Virus record (IMG/VR): IMGVR_UViG_3300010430_000176 | Span: 1 to 40,131 of that record | DNA: 40,131 nucleotides | From: a virus | Strand: one strand, 5' to 3' | Shown: piece by piece, positions 7,769 through 15,452 of the stretch | Numbering within the stretch: the first letter of the stretch is position 1 | Layout: each line of letters opens with the position of its first letter | The notes under the pieces: model-generated | Told to the model about the DNA's origin: nothing | Seen by the model: only the letters and a program-made list of their open reading frames with translations | The model's database searches: none | Program-made: the position numbers and the translations under genes

Positions 7769-8628
7769 GCAGCTTCTTCTTTCCTTTCTATATTCAATCT
7801 ACAAGCAACTGCATCCAATTGAAACCAATAACAATGGAGACCTTTAGATGCAAATGATAGTGCTCCAGGTTTTACATCTCCTAGCATCTCACAGATGGTT
7901 TCCATAAGGCGTACCATTCCCCCCATGTTTTCGGGCCAACCACCCCATAAATCCCAAGACCTGAAATAAACATTCATAAGTAAATAGTTAGTTTCGTTTT
8001 CCTCAACTATCTTTGTGTCTATTCCTCTTAGACATGGAGATGTTTGTCTATCAAGTTCACTGTCATATGGAATGTCATATGCCATGTTGCTTTCTGGGTA
8101 TCCTACTTGAAGGTAACAATGATTGTTTGCATATCCCTTCTCTTGATAGTGTTTTACAATCCACTCAAGAGCATTAGGGACTTGCATTATAATTCCCTGA
8201 GAATCTTTAGAATAACATAGGTCACCAACAGGTGTTGCCATTGTTGCTCCTTCTTCAGTACGACACTCTATTAGTAATTTCGATATTGGTAACTTATATT
8301 GACCACCAACAATCCAAGTTGCATACTTGTAATGCTCGTTTGCTTCTAATGCGCTGTTCATGATATAGGTAGCAAAGTATTTTTCTATATCCTCATCTGA
8401 TGTTGGTGGTGGAACAGCAAGACCCTCTAGCCTTGGTGAGAGTGGTCTATTGGTGGGATACTTAATGCTTCCTGCAACAAAGTCAAACTCTAGTCTATCT
8501 GTTTCCTTTTCATATGACCCTGTATCAATTCTATTTTTTCTGCCATACTTATATACTTCAGCTAGAAGTTTGAACCATGTATCATCTAATGTAGTCCCTT
8601 CTACAAAGATGGGTTTAAAAGTCTTCAT
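7765..8628 (-). CDS. Thymidylate synthase, archaeal/phage-type ThyA family (287 aa)
   Basis: Expected to methylate dUMP to dTMP with methylene-tetrahydrofolate. The nucleophile is probably C199 in SPCLRGID; the phosphate-binding block is residues 223-234 (RSWDLWGGWPEN), which parallels 'qRSxDxxxGxPfN' of ThyA; and the C-terminal KGLHCYWF parallels the GDxHIY motif. The sequence is closer to the divergent archaeal form than to E. coli ThyA. I chose the ATG at 8628 because AGGAGG lies nine bases upstream, whereas the upstream in-frame ATGs are too close to it. Pairs functionally with NrdJ. Confidence 0.7.
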   Translation of the reverse strand: MKTFKPIFVEGTTLDDTWFKLLAEVYKYGRKNRIDTGSYEKETDRLEFDFVAGSIKYPTNRPLSPRLEGLAVPPPTSDEDIEKYFATYIMNSALEANEHYKYATWIVGGQYKLPISKLLIECRTEEGATMATPVGDLCYSKDSQGIIMQVPNALEWIVKHYQEKGYANNHCYLQVGYPESNMAYDIPYDSELDRQTSPCLRGIDTKIVEENETNYLLMNVYFRSWDLWGGWPENMGGMVRLMETICEMLGDVKPGALSFASKGLHCYWFQLDAVACRLNIERKEEAA

Positions 8629-9256
8629 ATTCATCTTCCTCCTGTATCCCAACTAGTGAACCAATTTTCCAGACAATATCAGTTTTACCACCTGTATGTC
8701 TTTCAACCACATAATCTTTTCTTTCATTTGGTCCTAAGTTCTGATTTACCCATCCGATAGCTTCTCTTTGATTGAAACTAATATGAGGACAATTGTTGTA
8801 GCCATAAGGCATTTCCCATTTCTTTTCGAACTCCACCTTCTCTTTCAGATTCACTACAGCATAACGAGTTTTCATTGTAGACTCCTTTGGTAAGAGGTTA
8901 ATCTTTTTGGCACCTAACCATGCTGTTGGTGCCTTTAATATATAATCCATCTCAACTATTTCAAAAACGGATACTAATTCTTTATGGAAATCCCATCCCA
9001 TAGCTTTAAGACGTTGATTGTAAGGTGTTGGTTCTGGAAAAAGTTTTCCATTCACATATATTGTACCATCTTCAGATTTAATTACATGGAACCAATTACC
9101 CCTAACTTTATACCAATCTTCTTTTTTTGATTCTGGTAAATTACCACAGGCTTGACACTTCCAGCCATTATCATCACCACAAGACATTCCGATACCAATT
9201 GGTACACCACAACCATCTTCCCATTTAACGATTCCGTTCTTCTCTGTTATTTTCAT
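8615..9256 (-). CDS. Hypothetical protein (213 aa)
   Basis: N-terminal Cys residues (CGV, SCG, CQACG within residues 16-38) could form a zinc site. The rest is an alpha/beta domain with many aromatics and a glycine-containing C-terminus ending in an acidic tail. A strong ribosome site (AGGAG seven bases before the ATG at 9256) supports this start even though it overlaps the upstream gene by 32 bases. No family recognised. Confidence 0.7.
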   Translation of the reverse strand: MKITEKNGIVKWEDGCGVPIGIGMSCGDDNGWKCQACGNLPESKKEDWYKVRGNWFHVIKSEDGTIYVNGKLFPEPTPYNQRLKAMGWDFHKELVSVFEIVEMDYILKAPTAWLGAKKINLLPKESTMKTRYAVVNLKEKVEFEKKWEMPYGYNNCPHISFNQREAIGWVNQNLGPNERKDYVVERHTGGKTDIVWKIGSLVGIQEEDEYEDF

Positions 9257-9533
9257 TAGTCTGCTCCTGTTGCAATAATTCTTTGGTAAAAAATGGACCT
9301 AAACGAATGCACTGTAACCCACTAAAAAAATCTGCTGTGTCGTTCATGAGAACATAACATACAACACCTGCTTCTTTATCAATGATACGTATTAGTTTAG
9401 ATTCTTTTACTTTGTCTGGAAGAGTAGCTATAACAGTAAAAGAATTGATAGCCTTGTCTACTGAATAAGCTATAAAAACATTTATGAATAATGACATGAT
9501 TACTATACAGGTTATTACTATGTTTCTTCTCAT
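9225..9533 (-). CDS. Membrane-anchored or exported small protein (102 aa)
   Basis: Residues 3-24 form one hydrophobic segment after two Arg, which reads as a signal anchor. A roughly 75-residue periplasmic domain with two Cys (CYVL, CIRL) could form a disulfide. The polar Gln/Asn/Arg-rich C-terminus overlaps the next gene start by 32 bases. Function unknown. Confidence 0.65.
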   Translation of the reverse strand: MRRNIVITCIVIMSLFINVFIAYSVDKAINSFTVIATLPDKVKESKLIRIIDKEAGVVCYVLMNDTADFFSGLQCIRLGPFFTKELLQQEQTNENNREERNR

Positions 9534-9545
9534 TTTAGCCCTCCA

Positions 9546-9998
9546 TTAAGTTTGAACATCGTCTATCCCCTTCTTATATATAACACCCTTTAAACCATTT
9601 GACCATTCGATATTACCTATATTTATCATACCATTTTTTTCATAAAATGTCATAGCATGGACATTATCTTTTCTTACGGATAGATATACATTAGTTTTCA
9701 CATAGTTAAAAAATCTTTGTAATACTGAGCTACCCTTCCCACTAATGCTGATAATTTGGTTGAGCACACATTCTCCCTTTGTGATTGTATGTTCACCCAT
9801 ATATCCCTTTCTCTTGTAGACAACGTAGGCAATCAGGACACCATTATCAAATATGACCTGCTTGTTCTTTATCTTCCTCAACATTCTATCCATTCGCACA
9901 TGAGGAAATATTGCTTTATGTTTTCTAAATAGATTCTTGATTTCTTCAAAATCAGATTCCGTTGCATGTCTTAAATTACTTTCTGACTTTAAATACAT
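9546..9998 (-). CDS. GNAT-family N-acetyltransferase-like protein (150 aa)
   Basis: The typical GNAT start (LRHATESDFEEIKNLF, near residues 9-24) and end (V-R-K-D-N-V-H-A-M-T-F-Y-E-K-N-G-M, near 115-131) are both present; the latter is motif B of acetyl-CoA-dependent acetyltransferases. The motif A loop appears as SISGKGSS. Substrate unknown. The frame extends to a GTG at 10022, but AAGGTG lies about ten bases before the ATG at 9998, which I prefer. It overlaps the methyltransferase gene by 23 bases. Confidence 0.65.
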   Translation of the reverse strand: MYLKSESNLRHATESDFEEIKNLFRKHKAIFPHVRMDRMLRKIKNKQVIFDNGVLIAYVVYKRKGYMGEHTITKGECVLNQIISISGKGSSVLQRFFNYVKTNVYLSVRKDNVHAMTFYEKNGMINIGNIEWSNGLKGVIYKKGIDDVQT

Positions 9999-11001
9999 AA
10001 ATTGGTTCACCTTTATGTCCACCCTTTGTGATACTTGATAGCAAATAAGTAAGTTTAACTTCTAATTTGAGATTCGTTTCTAGATTAAATATTCGTAACA
10101 TGTCTCTCTCCAAATTTGTATATGAAGATACTTTAGCTATATTGATTATAAGATATCCACCATCTCTTAATCCATGTATGCAGTTAGCAATGGTTCTATC
10201 CAGAAATCCATTGAACCATTCATTTTTTGTCGGGTACTTAATGTAACTCTGGGTTTCCTCATCACTATATTTCTCTGTATCAAAGTATGGTGGGGAAGTG
10301 AAGCACAAGTCTAGCGAATCCTCATCAGGAAGATAATTCTCACTACCAAGTTTAATAAGTTTGACTTCCTTTGCATCTTGATAGAAACTACGAAAATCAT
10401 CCCTCAGTTTTTTCAATCCTTCATACGTCTTTGTTGATGGGTCTGTGCCTATGTACGTCTTAACTCTTTTGGATGTTAGTGCGCCTAGCAATCGTCCACC
10501 AAATCCTGCGCTCATATCCCATACAACACCATCTCCAGCATAATGTTCATAGATTGCACCTGCTGCTGTTGGTCTGAAATTACTGACTGCTTGTGTTCCG
10601 GTATATGACTTCAAACCTTTCCTTAATCCAGCATCAGTTATAAATGCCCCTCTATCAAGTCTTCTTCGAATGGCTTTTCTAAAAAAGTCATCGTCTAGAA
10701 AAATCTCCATAGGTGTTCGCATATTCTTACATTTTACATTCCATGAATGAGGAAAATATGACCATACTAAACCAAGTCCATGCATAGTTTGTTTAATAGT
10801 CTTACCGTCCAGAATTTTTGTAAAATCATATGCTGTTAGTTTTTCGAATTCTTTTAACTTCTCCGGTTTGGTAAATTCGTAATATGGAAATTTTCTTACA
10901 TTCCTATAGTATAGATAAATGTCTTCAGTAAGTTCTTGTAACTCTTCTTCAGACATATCTCTCCAGACCTTTTGGTTTATATGTATAGGATGTGTGTACA
11001 T
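9976..11001 (-). CDS. DNA methyltransferase, TSPPY type (341 aa)
   Basis: Transfers a methyl group from SAM to an exocyclic amine of DNA. The SAM-binding motif is D162-M-S-A-G-F-G-G, followed by acidic IGTDPS (184-189), and the catalytic motif is T-S-P-P-Y at 235-239, the beta-class N4-cytosine/N6-adenine signature. The N-terminal 140 residues are a specificity or helical domain. No cognate endonuclease is adjacent, so this is an orphan enzyme, probably protecting phage DNA from restriction. Start overlaps the exonuclease stop by one base (TAATG). Confidence 0.8.
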   Translation of the reverse strand: MYTHPIHINQKVWRDMSEEELQELTEDIYLYYRNVRKFPYYEFTKPEKLKEFEKLTAYDFTKILDGKTIKQTMHGLGLVWSYFPHSWNVKCKNMRTPMEIFLDDDFFRKAIRRRLDRGAFITDAGLRKGLKSYTGTQAVSNFRPTAAGAIYEHYAGDGVVWDMSAGFGGRLLGALTSKRVKTYIGTDPSTKTYEGLKKLRDDFRSFYQDAKEVKLIKLGSENYLPDEDSLDLCFTSPPYFDTEKYSDEETQSYIKYPTKNEWFNGFLDRTIANCIHGLRDGGYLIINIAKVSSYTNLERDMLRIFNLETNLKLEVKLTYLLSSITKGGHKGEPIYVFKVRK

Positions 11002-11894
11002 TAATATAACCTCATCAACATTGTCTCAAACTTATGGAACTCATCCAAGTATTCTCTGAATCCCATTTGTTTACAGAATGTATAGATATTATCAGCTTCA
11101 GGGTATTCGTAATTTTCGTAGGTTTTCATGATTCTTCCTTTGATGGTCTGAGGTATTCTTTGGAAGTCTATCAAGTTGCGGTTTATCTTATATCGTTCTT
11201 CTAAGCCCATTCGCTTTAACCAGAACATGTACCCTTCCTTCATGACCTTCTCACATTTGGCAGGTCCAAATCCTGGTCTTCTTTTCCCCTCAGTTTCCTC
11301 AGTTAATCCCCAATCAAGAGGGGTAATTATATTCAGTATATCATCTTTGCCCTGTCCTGTCAATGACTTCCTAACAATAAAATCTTCAGCATCATCAACA
11401 GATACTTCTTGCATTTTTTGAGGATTGTATACCACAACATTTGGTCTGTTACTCAACTGTAAAAAATCTTCATCATTACTTATTATATGATATTTATCCT
11501 CTCCATGTAAAGCAAGCACTCCAATAATATCGTCAGCTTCAGCATTTTTTACATGAAGGACTTTAAATGGAATGTTATCTTTTATGTCTTGAATAAGATT
11601 ACTCAGGTTGGAATAGAAGAGATTCCAATCTACTGTAGATTTGTCTCTCTTCGTTTTTCTTGATTCCTTATATCTTTTGAAATAGAGTTTCCTCCAAGAT
11701 ACCCTATCATCAACGGCAAGGATTATTTCTTGTACATTCGCAACACGAAATAGTGCTTTATAGATTGCATCGAATGTCCGATATCTCCAGAGTGGGAATT
11801 CCGGTTGAGGAGTGTGAGCACCAATATCTTTAACAAAGAATGTTCTTGCTGCTAGGTTATTAAAATCAAATAGTAAAACTGTTCTTTTCAACAT
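11001..11894 (-). CDS. 5'-3' exonuclease, FEN/T4 RNase H-like (297 aa)
   Basis: Removes RNA primers and 5' flaps during lagging-strand maturation. Acidic metal-binding residues are visible in LLFDFNNLA (near residue 10), AVDDRVSWR (near 65), HVKNAEADDIIGVL (near 125) and ISNDEDFLQL (near 145), the four conserved blocks of the PIN/FEN fold. A Lys/Arg-rich clamp (FKRYKESRKTKRDK) and a helix-hairpin-helix-like RRPGFGPAKCEKV (about 208-220) follow. Length agrees with T4 Rnh (305 aa). ATG at 11894 has AGGA seven bases upstream; a GTG directly precedes it. Confidence 0.85.
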   Translation of the reverse strand: MLKRTVLLFDFNNLAARTFFVKDIGAHTPQPEFPLWRYRTFDAIYKALFRVANVQEIILAVDDRVSWRKLYFKRYKESRKTKRDKSTVDWNLFYSNLSNLIQDIKDNIPFKVLHVKNAEADDIIGVLALHGEDKYHIISNDEDFLQLSNRPNVVVYNPQKMQEVSVDDAEDFIVRKSLTGQGKDDILNIITPLDWGLTEETEGKRRPGFGPAKCEKVMKEGYMFWLKRMGLEERYKINRNLIDFQRIPQTIKGRIMKTYENYEYPEADNIYTFCKQMGFREYLDEFHKFETMLMRLY

Positions 11895-11916
11895 CACAAT
11901 TTCCTTTCACATCATT

Positions 11917-12027
11917 TTAAAATAAATAATATATACTAGAAACAGGTATATAAGTTAGTATACCCACTAGCTTAACTTCTATGAATGCAGTAAACATCAC
12001 AAAAGCTAAAAGTAGACCTTTTTTCAT
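11917..12027 (-). CDS. Hydrophobic microprotein (36 aa)
   Basis: ATG at 12027 overlaps the upstream stop by one base (TAATG) and has a GGGGGGAGAGG ribosome site. The product starts MKKGLLLAFVMF and is almost entirely hydrophobic, one membrane span. Function unknown. A/T-rich sequence continues after the stop for about 20 bases to the exonuclease gene. Confidence 0.5.
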   Translation of the reverse strand: MKKGLLLAFVMFTAFIEVKLVGILTYIPVSSIYYLF

Positions 12028-12356
12028 TATCCTCTCCCCCCTTTAACCCTTCTTATATATTCTTTTCCTTGCTCATCTGTGAATCTAATAAAGAAGGGAC
12101 TGTTGTAACGTGTCTTCTGCATATACTGCTGTGCGTTTGAACCACTTTGGAAACGGAGTCTCTTTCTACCGTACTCCATGTTTTGCCAGAAGTCTTTGTG
12201 CTCTACATCAAAGACAGGGAAACCTTCTTTCTCAGCATGTGCCTGAACGTCTTCAACATCGGTTTCAATTCCTCCTTCTGGTTCGTGTACAGCTACGTCC
12301 TGTTGTGCTATCTGTTCTGGTCCATGACCGTCATCAGCACCCATCATTTCTCCCAT
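12027..12356 (-). CDS. Hypothetical protein with acidic N-terminus (109 aa)
   Basis: Residues 1-45 are disordered and acidic with Gly, His and Gln; residues 48-109 form a compact Arg/aromatic-rich domain (FWQNMEYGRKRLRF, SPFFIRF). Not recognised. Could be a replication accessory or head protein; context gives no decision. Confidence 0.65.
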   Translation of the reverse strand: MGEMMGADDGHGPEQIAQQDVAVHEPEGGIETDVEDVQAHAEKEGFPVFDVEHKDFWQNMEYGRKRLRFQSGSNAQQYMQKTRYNSPFFIRFTDEQGKEYIRRVKGGRG

Positions 12357-12368
12357 GATATTTTCCTC

Positions 12369-12635
12369 CTACACTATTTTATTAATTATATCTACTGTTG
12401 CTCTGTCATCCCTAGTGAAAGCCCCTCTCATTAGTCTATACTTAACTCTCATTTCTGGGTCCATATCTAGGAAATGCTTAACTAACAATGGTCTAATCAT
12501 TTGTCTTGCTTTCCTCATAAAAGCTTTATATTCTTTTGATGTTGATTCTCCTACCTTCTCTTTTTTGATTGTATCAAGTAAATAGATTAAAACGATGTCT
12601 GACCATTGCTCTGAATTTACATTAATTTTTGGCAT
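12369..12635 (-). CDS. Hypothetical helical protein (88 aa)
   Basis: Predicted mostly helical, basic in the middle (KAFMRKARQMIRPLLVKHF), no Cys. The start shares one base with the stop of the nuclease gene, indicating coupling to it. Function unknown. Confidence 0.65.
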   Translation of the reverse strand: MPKINVNSEQWSDIVLIYLLDTIKKEKVGESTSKEYKAFMRKARQMIRPLLVKHFLDMDPEMRVKYRLMRGAFTRDDRATVDIINKIV

Positions 12636-13171
12636 TAGATTTTTTTCCTTACCCTCATATTTTTTATATCGTCTGGGGTAATTCTATCAAAGAACTTATT
12701 CATATCGTAGAAATATACTGGTGGTATATCTTTAAAATTCCCAAGCATCATGAATCCAATACCTTGAAGCATGAATCCAAATTGGTTATATACAACCAAA
12801 TCAATACCAACAATAGGCTTCATTCCCTTTCTACGAAATATCATCATTGGGAATTTCGTTGCCCTGTTTGCATCCCTTACAGTTTGTTCCCAGAACTCTT
12901 CTATCTTAAAAGTTTTAATACCTTTAAAATGTTGATGGAACCTTGTGCTAGGATATCCTGTTTTGCATTCTATTGAAAACCTATCTGTGAGAAAACAAGC
13001 TTCTGGTCTAAGCGCATGTACGTCACCGGATAGTTCTTTATTTTCTTCTGATAGAGTAGCAACACTACCGCTACCTAGAAGTCTCCAGTACAAATAAGGC
13101 TTAGTTTTTCCACTTACCCATTTAGTTAGATACTTAGCTATCTCTCTTTCGAAATCTGGTCCCTTAGACAT
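12635..13171 (-). CDS. PD-(D/E)XK nuclease-like protein, possible resolvase (178 aa)
   Basis: The N-terminus GPDFEREIAKYLTKW resembles the opening helix of RecU/resolvase and restriction-type nucleases. The active-site pattern is E10, D50 (SGDVHA) and E68-C-K70 (SIECKTG), the PD-(D/E)XK arrangement. It could process Holliday junctions or recombination intermediates in place of T4 endonuclease VII, or be a repair nuclease; no restriction partner is present. Fold assignment is by motif only. Confidence 0.65.
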   Translation of the reverse strand: MSKGPDFEREIAKYLTKWVSGKTKPYLYWRLLGSGSVATLSEENKELSGDVHALRPEACFLTDRFSIECKTGYPSTRFHQHFKGIKTFKIEEFWEQTVRDANRATKFPMMIFRRKGMKPIVGIDLVVYNQFGFMLQGIGFMMLGNFKDIPPVYFYDMNKFFDRITPDDIKNMRVRKKI

Positions 13172-13173
13172 GT

Positions 13174-13329
13174 TTATTTATCTTCTTGTTCTTCTTTTTC
13201 TCGTAGTTCTTTCTCACTCCAATCACCACCACACATAGGACAGAAAAAATAATCCCCTACATATCCAGGTGACATGACATGAATAATTTTCTTGCATATA
13301 GGGCAAGCAACTGCATTTCTACTAATCAT
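13174..13329 (-). CDS. Zinc-ribbon microprotein (51 aa)
   Basis: The 51-codon frame from ATG 13329 gives a product with CPIC and CPMCGG pairs 17 residues apart and a Glu/Lys-rich C-terminal tail. A typical zinc knuckle. It lies between the gp32-like gene terminators and the nuclease gene, so it is probably the first gene of the next transcript. Function unknown. Confidence 0.65.
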   Translation of the reverse strand: MISRNAVACPICKKIIHVMSPGYVGDYFFCPMCGGDWSEKELREKEEQEDK

Positions 13330-13356
13330 AACTTAACCTCATCATTTATTTCAAAT

Positions 13357-13403
13357 AAAAAAGACCTATTCAATATGTATTTATATATATTGAAGGGTCT
13401 TTT
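13357..13403 (-). terminator. Bidirectional intrinsic terminator
   Basis: Long hairpin: arms AAAAGACC/GGTCTTTT with a second stacked arm TTCAATAT/ATATTGAA around an A/T loop. On the minus strand it ends in TCTTTTTTATTT. It follows the gp32-like gene and would stop read-through into the zinc-ribbon and nuclease genes. Confidence 0.7.
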
Positions 13404-13433
13404 CTAAAAAAAGCAGGTGTTGTTATTTTATTA

Positions 13434-13453
13434 GGGGAGGGTTGCCCCTCCCC
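13434..13453 (-). terminator. G+C-rich hairpin after gp32-like gene
   Basis: Perfect 8-bp stem GGGGAGGG/CCCTCCCC with a four-base loop, 22 bases after the gp32 stop. On the minus strand it is followed by TAATAAAATAA rather than a clean U-run, so it may slow RNA decay as well as terminate. A weaker hairpin (GCCT/AGGC) lies at 13456-13469. Confidence 0.6.
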
Positions 13454-13474
13454 ATGCCTACACACAGGCACAGA

Positions 13475-14443
13475 TTATAAATCTTCTAATTCAGCTAAGA
13501 GGTCTTCATCTGACTCTTCCTCTGCTGGTACTTCAGCATCCTTAGTAGGTTTCTCTTCCTTCTGTTCCTTTTGTTCAGGTTCATCTGTAGGAAGGTCTAG
13601 TTCTTTTTCATCTTCAACCTTTTCAGCTTCTTTTGCAAGACCTTTCATTCTCTTCCACTCAGTTGCAACCATCTCCCAAACCATTTCAGCATTGAGAATA
13701 TTTTTAATATCTTCATCTGTCCTAGTAAGGTCTGCAACATAATCTACTAAGTCATATGTGCTATTCATGATTTGTTTGATTTGTCTATCAGTTCCTAATG
13801 CTTGTGGTGTTCTTGAGAACATAGAATCACTATAATCGGGCCAAGTTCTACCTTCCTTATCCTTCTTGGTGGATTTAACTTTTAGAATAAAGTTGTATCC
13901 ATCATCACTAGGATTAAAGATATTGAAACCATATCCCTCTTTCGTATCAGTGATTTCTGATTTGAGTTTAGATTCTACTCTACCAGGAAATTCATAGAGT
14001 TTCACAGTGTTCTCAATTCGTTCATCTTTTTCTCGTTCAGCATCTCTTGGGTCATGTACAACGAAAAAGTTGCCAACAAATTTTTCTTTCCTCTTGTAAT
14101 TTTGCGCTTGCTTCTTGTCCTCCGAACCACCCATAAAAAGCTTTTGTGTTACAGAGCACCAAGCACACCAGTTTTCAAAGTTGTCTGTCTTGGGGCATTT
14201 GATAAATTGCCATTGCTCACCACTCATAAACATGTGGTAATAGATTCTTTTATAGAACTCTCCTTTGAGGTCTGGTATGAATCTACCTTCATAATTCTTA
14301 GACTTCTCTGTAGTTCCCCTTTCAGGAGTTGGAAATAATTTCTCCATTCTGGCAGAACCACCTTTTTGTTTTTCTTGTTCAGCTTCTTTTGTCTTTTGCT
14401 GTGCAAACTTGCCGAACAATTCTTTGTCAATCCATTTACTCAT
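13475..14443 (-). CDS. 32: Single-stranded DNA-binding protein, T4 gp32-like (322 aa)
   Basis: Coats single-stranded DNA in replication and recombination and organises helicase loading. The zinc ligands H70, C83, C93 and C96 have the same spacing (13, 10, 3) as H64, C77, C87, C90 of T4 gp32. The basic N-terminal region (residues 1-35) would give cooperativity, and the C-terminus (about 270-322) is the acidic tail that binds partner proteins. It has its own sigma70-like promoter (14534-14562) and is followed by two hairpins, so it is a monocistronic, highly expressed unit, as in T4. Confidence 0.9.
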   Translation of the reverse strand: MSKWIDKELFGKFAQQKTKEAEQEKQKGGSARMEKLFPTPERGTTEKSKNYEGRFIPDLKGEFYKRIYYHMFMSGEQWQFIKCPKTDNFENWCAWCSVTQKLFMGGSEDKKQAQNYKRKEKFVGNFFVVHDPRDAEREKDERIENTVKLYEFPGRVESKLKSEITDTKEGYGFNIFNPSDDGYNFILKVKSTKKDKEGRTWPDYSDSMFSRTPQALGTDRQIKQIMNSTYDLVDYVADLTRTDEDIKNILNAEMVWEMVATEWKRMKGLAKEAEKVEDEKELDLPTDEPEQKEQKEEKPTKDAEVPAEEESDEDLLAELEDL

Positions 14444-14533
14444 AGTTAATAGTCTCCTTTGTTATGTTAGATTAAGCCTTAGTTTCATTAGTTTCGAGTT
14501 TTAGTTTCGGTTGTTTTGGTTAGGCTTATAGTA

Positions 14534-14562
14534 ACTATACTACATCTATCGGCAATTGTAAA
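14534..14562 (-). promoter_or_regulatory. Promoter of gp32-like gene
   Basis: Minus-strand TTTACA, 17-bp spacer, TATAGT. The -35 is preceded by AAAGGG, as in the other promoters of this window. Transcription starts about 85 bases before the gp32 ATG, leaving a purine/A-rich leader with repeated GAAACTAA motifs that could be an autogenous gp32-binding leader by analogy to T4. Confidence 0.75.
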
Positions 14563-14573
14563 CCCTTTAACAC

Positions 14574-14606
14574 AAAAAAAATCGGGGATGATTGCTCACC
14601 CCCGAA
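14574..14606 (-). terminator. Intrinsic terminator of exported-protein operon
   Basis: On the minus strand CGGGGG, an 12-base loop region, CCCCGA, then eight consecutive T. Classic rho-independent terminator 27 bases after the stop of the 14633 gene. Just upstream lies AGAAAGCTTTCT, a short palindrome. Confidence 0.85.
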
Positions 14607-14632
14607 TCTAGAAAGCTTTCTAAGCTTTATGT

Positions 14633-15394
14633 TTACTGCACTTTGTGACGTGTAGGTGTGTCAAGGTTATTCAACAGAATTAGTTGTAACCAAGGCTTTG
14701 CCCTGTATCCTGCTTCTCCCCAACTGATACCTGTTCCACCAGTACCGGAACCACCACTAGCATCACCTTTGTTGTTACCATCTTTGAGGAATGCATGGGT
14801 ATATGAAAAACCAATTCCTGCTCCCCAAGTCTTTAGTACATTCATGGCACCTTCACCAACTACCAAGACTTCTTCACACTCTAATGTATTCATTGCTTCT
14901 TCAAGAGCAGTATAGAATACATCAACAGAGTCTCTTTCTGGAGTCTTTGCATAGATAGTGATGTAACCAACAGGGGCATAATTCCCTTCTGGTTTGTTGA
15001 GTCGAACATCAATTGTATCATCAGACATTCTTTCGTCTTTTGGAATTTCTCCTGTAAAGACATTTACTCTTGCCTTCATACGAGCCAACCCACTATGACT
15101 AGACAGAAGTGCTTCAACTTCTGCACGACTGAAGCTTTTCTTAAACATAGTGATAATTCCAGATGTCATGTAATTAGGTTGATTCGTTGCAGGTCCAAAG
15201 TACGATGGTAAACCAGGATAGGTCATTTGTGGTGGAACAACCAAACCAGTTCTACTATAGCTGTCACCGTAGTTCTGCTCCACTGATGCCTTTGCCTTTG
15301 AATCTGATGTAGTATCACCATCATCAGCCATTGCTGGCACTACCATGATTGTTGCTACAAATAGAGCAACAATAATTGTTAACAGTTTCTTCAT
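14633..15394 (-). CDS. Secreted protein of unknown function (253 aa)
   Basis: Signal peptide: KK, then a hydrophobic core and cleavage after AMA (MKKLLTIIVALFV to about residue 23). The mature protein contains one segment with alpha/beta character (ITIYAKTPERDSVDVFYTAL; EVLVVGEGAMNVLK) and a Gly/Ser-rich stretch (GDASGGSGTGGTG) before a hydrophobic C-terminal part. I chose the ATG at 15394 because GGAG lies eight bases upstream. Last gene of a three-gene unit ending at the terminator at 14574. No family recognised; context suggests an envelope or extracellular role. Confidence 0.75.
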   Translation of the reverse strand: MKKLLTIIVALFVATIMVVPAMADDGDTTSDSKAKASVEQNYGDSYSRTGLVVPPQMTYPGLPSYFGPATNQPNYMTSGIITMFKKSFSRAEVEALLSSHSGLARMKARVNVFTGEIPKDERMSDDTIDVRLNKPEGNYAPVGYITIYAKTPERDSVDVFYTALEEAMNTLECEEVLVVGEGAMNVLKTWGAGIGFSYTHAFLKDGNNKGDASGGSGTGGTGISWGEAGYRAKPWLQLILLNNLDTPTRHKVQ

Positions 15395-15429
15395 AACATT
15401 TTCTCCTTTCACAGTTTTGTTTGTATAGG

Positions 15430-15447
15430 AGGGGGGAATCCCCCCCT
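15430..15447 (-). other. G/C hairpin between two secreted-protein genes
   Basis: AGGGGGG-AA-TCCCCCCCT type perfect inverted repeat, directly after the stop of the 15453 gene. No U-run follows on the minus strand, so it looks like an mRNA-stabilising or attenuating element setting different levels of the two secreted proteins. Confidence 0.6.
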
Positions 15448-15452
15448 AGAGA

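Noticed and set aside
12110-12434. Overlapping plus-strand frames of 82 and 95 codons
   Set aside because: Both lie against the 109-aa minus-strand gene and lack start signals.
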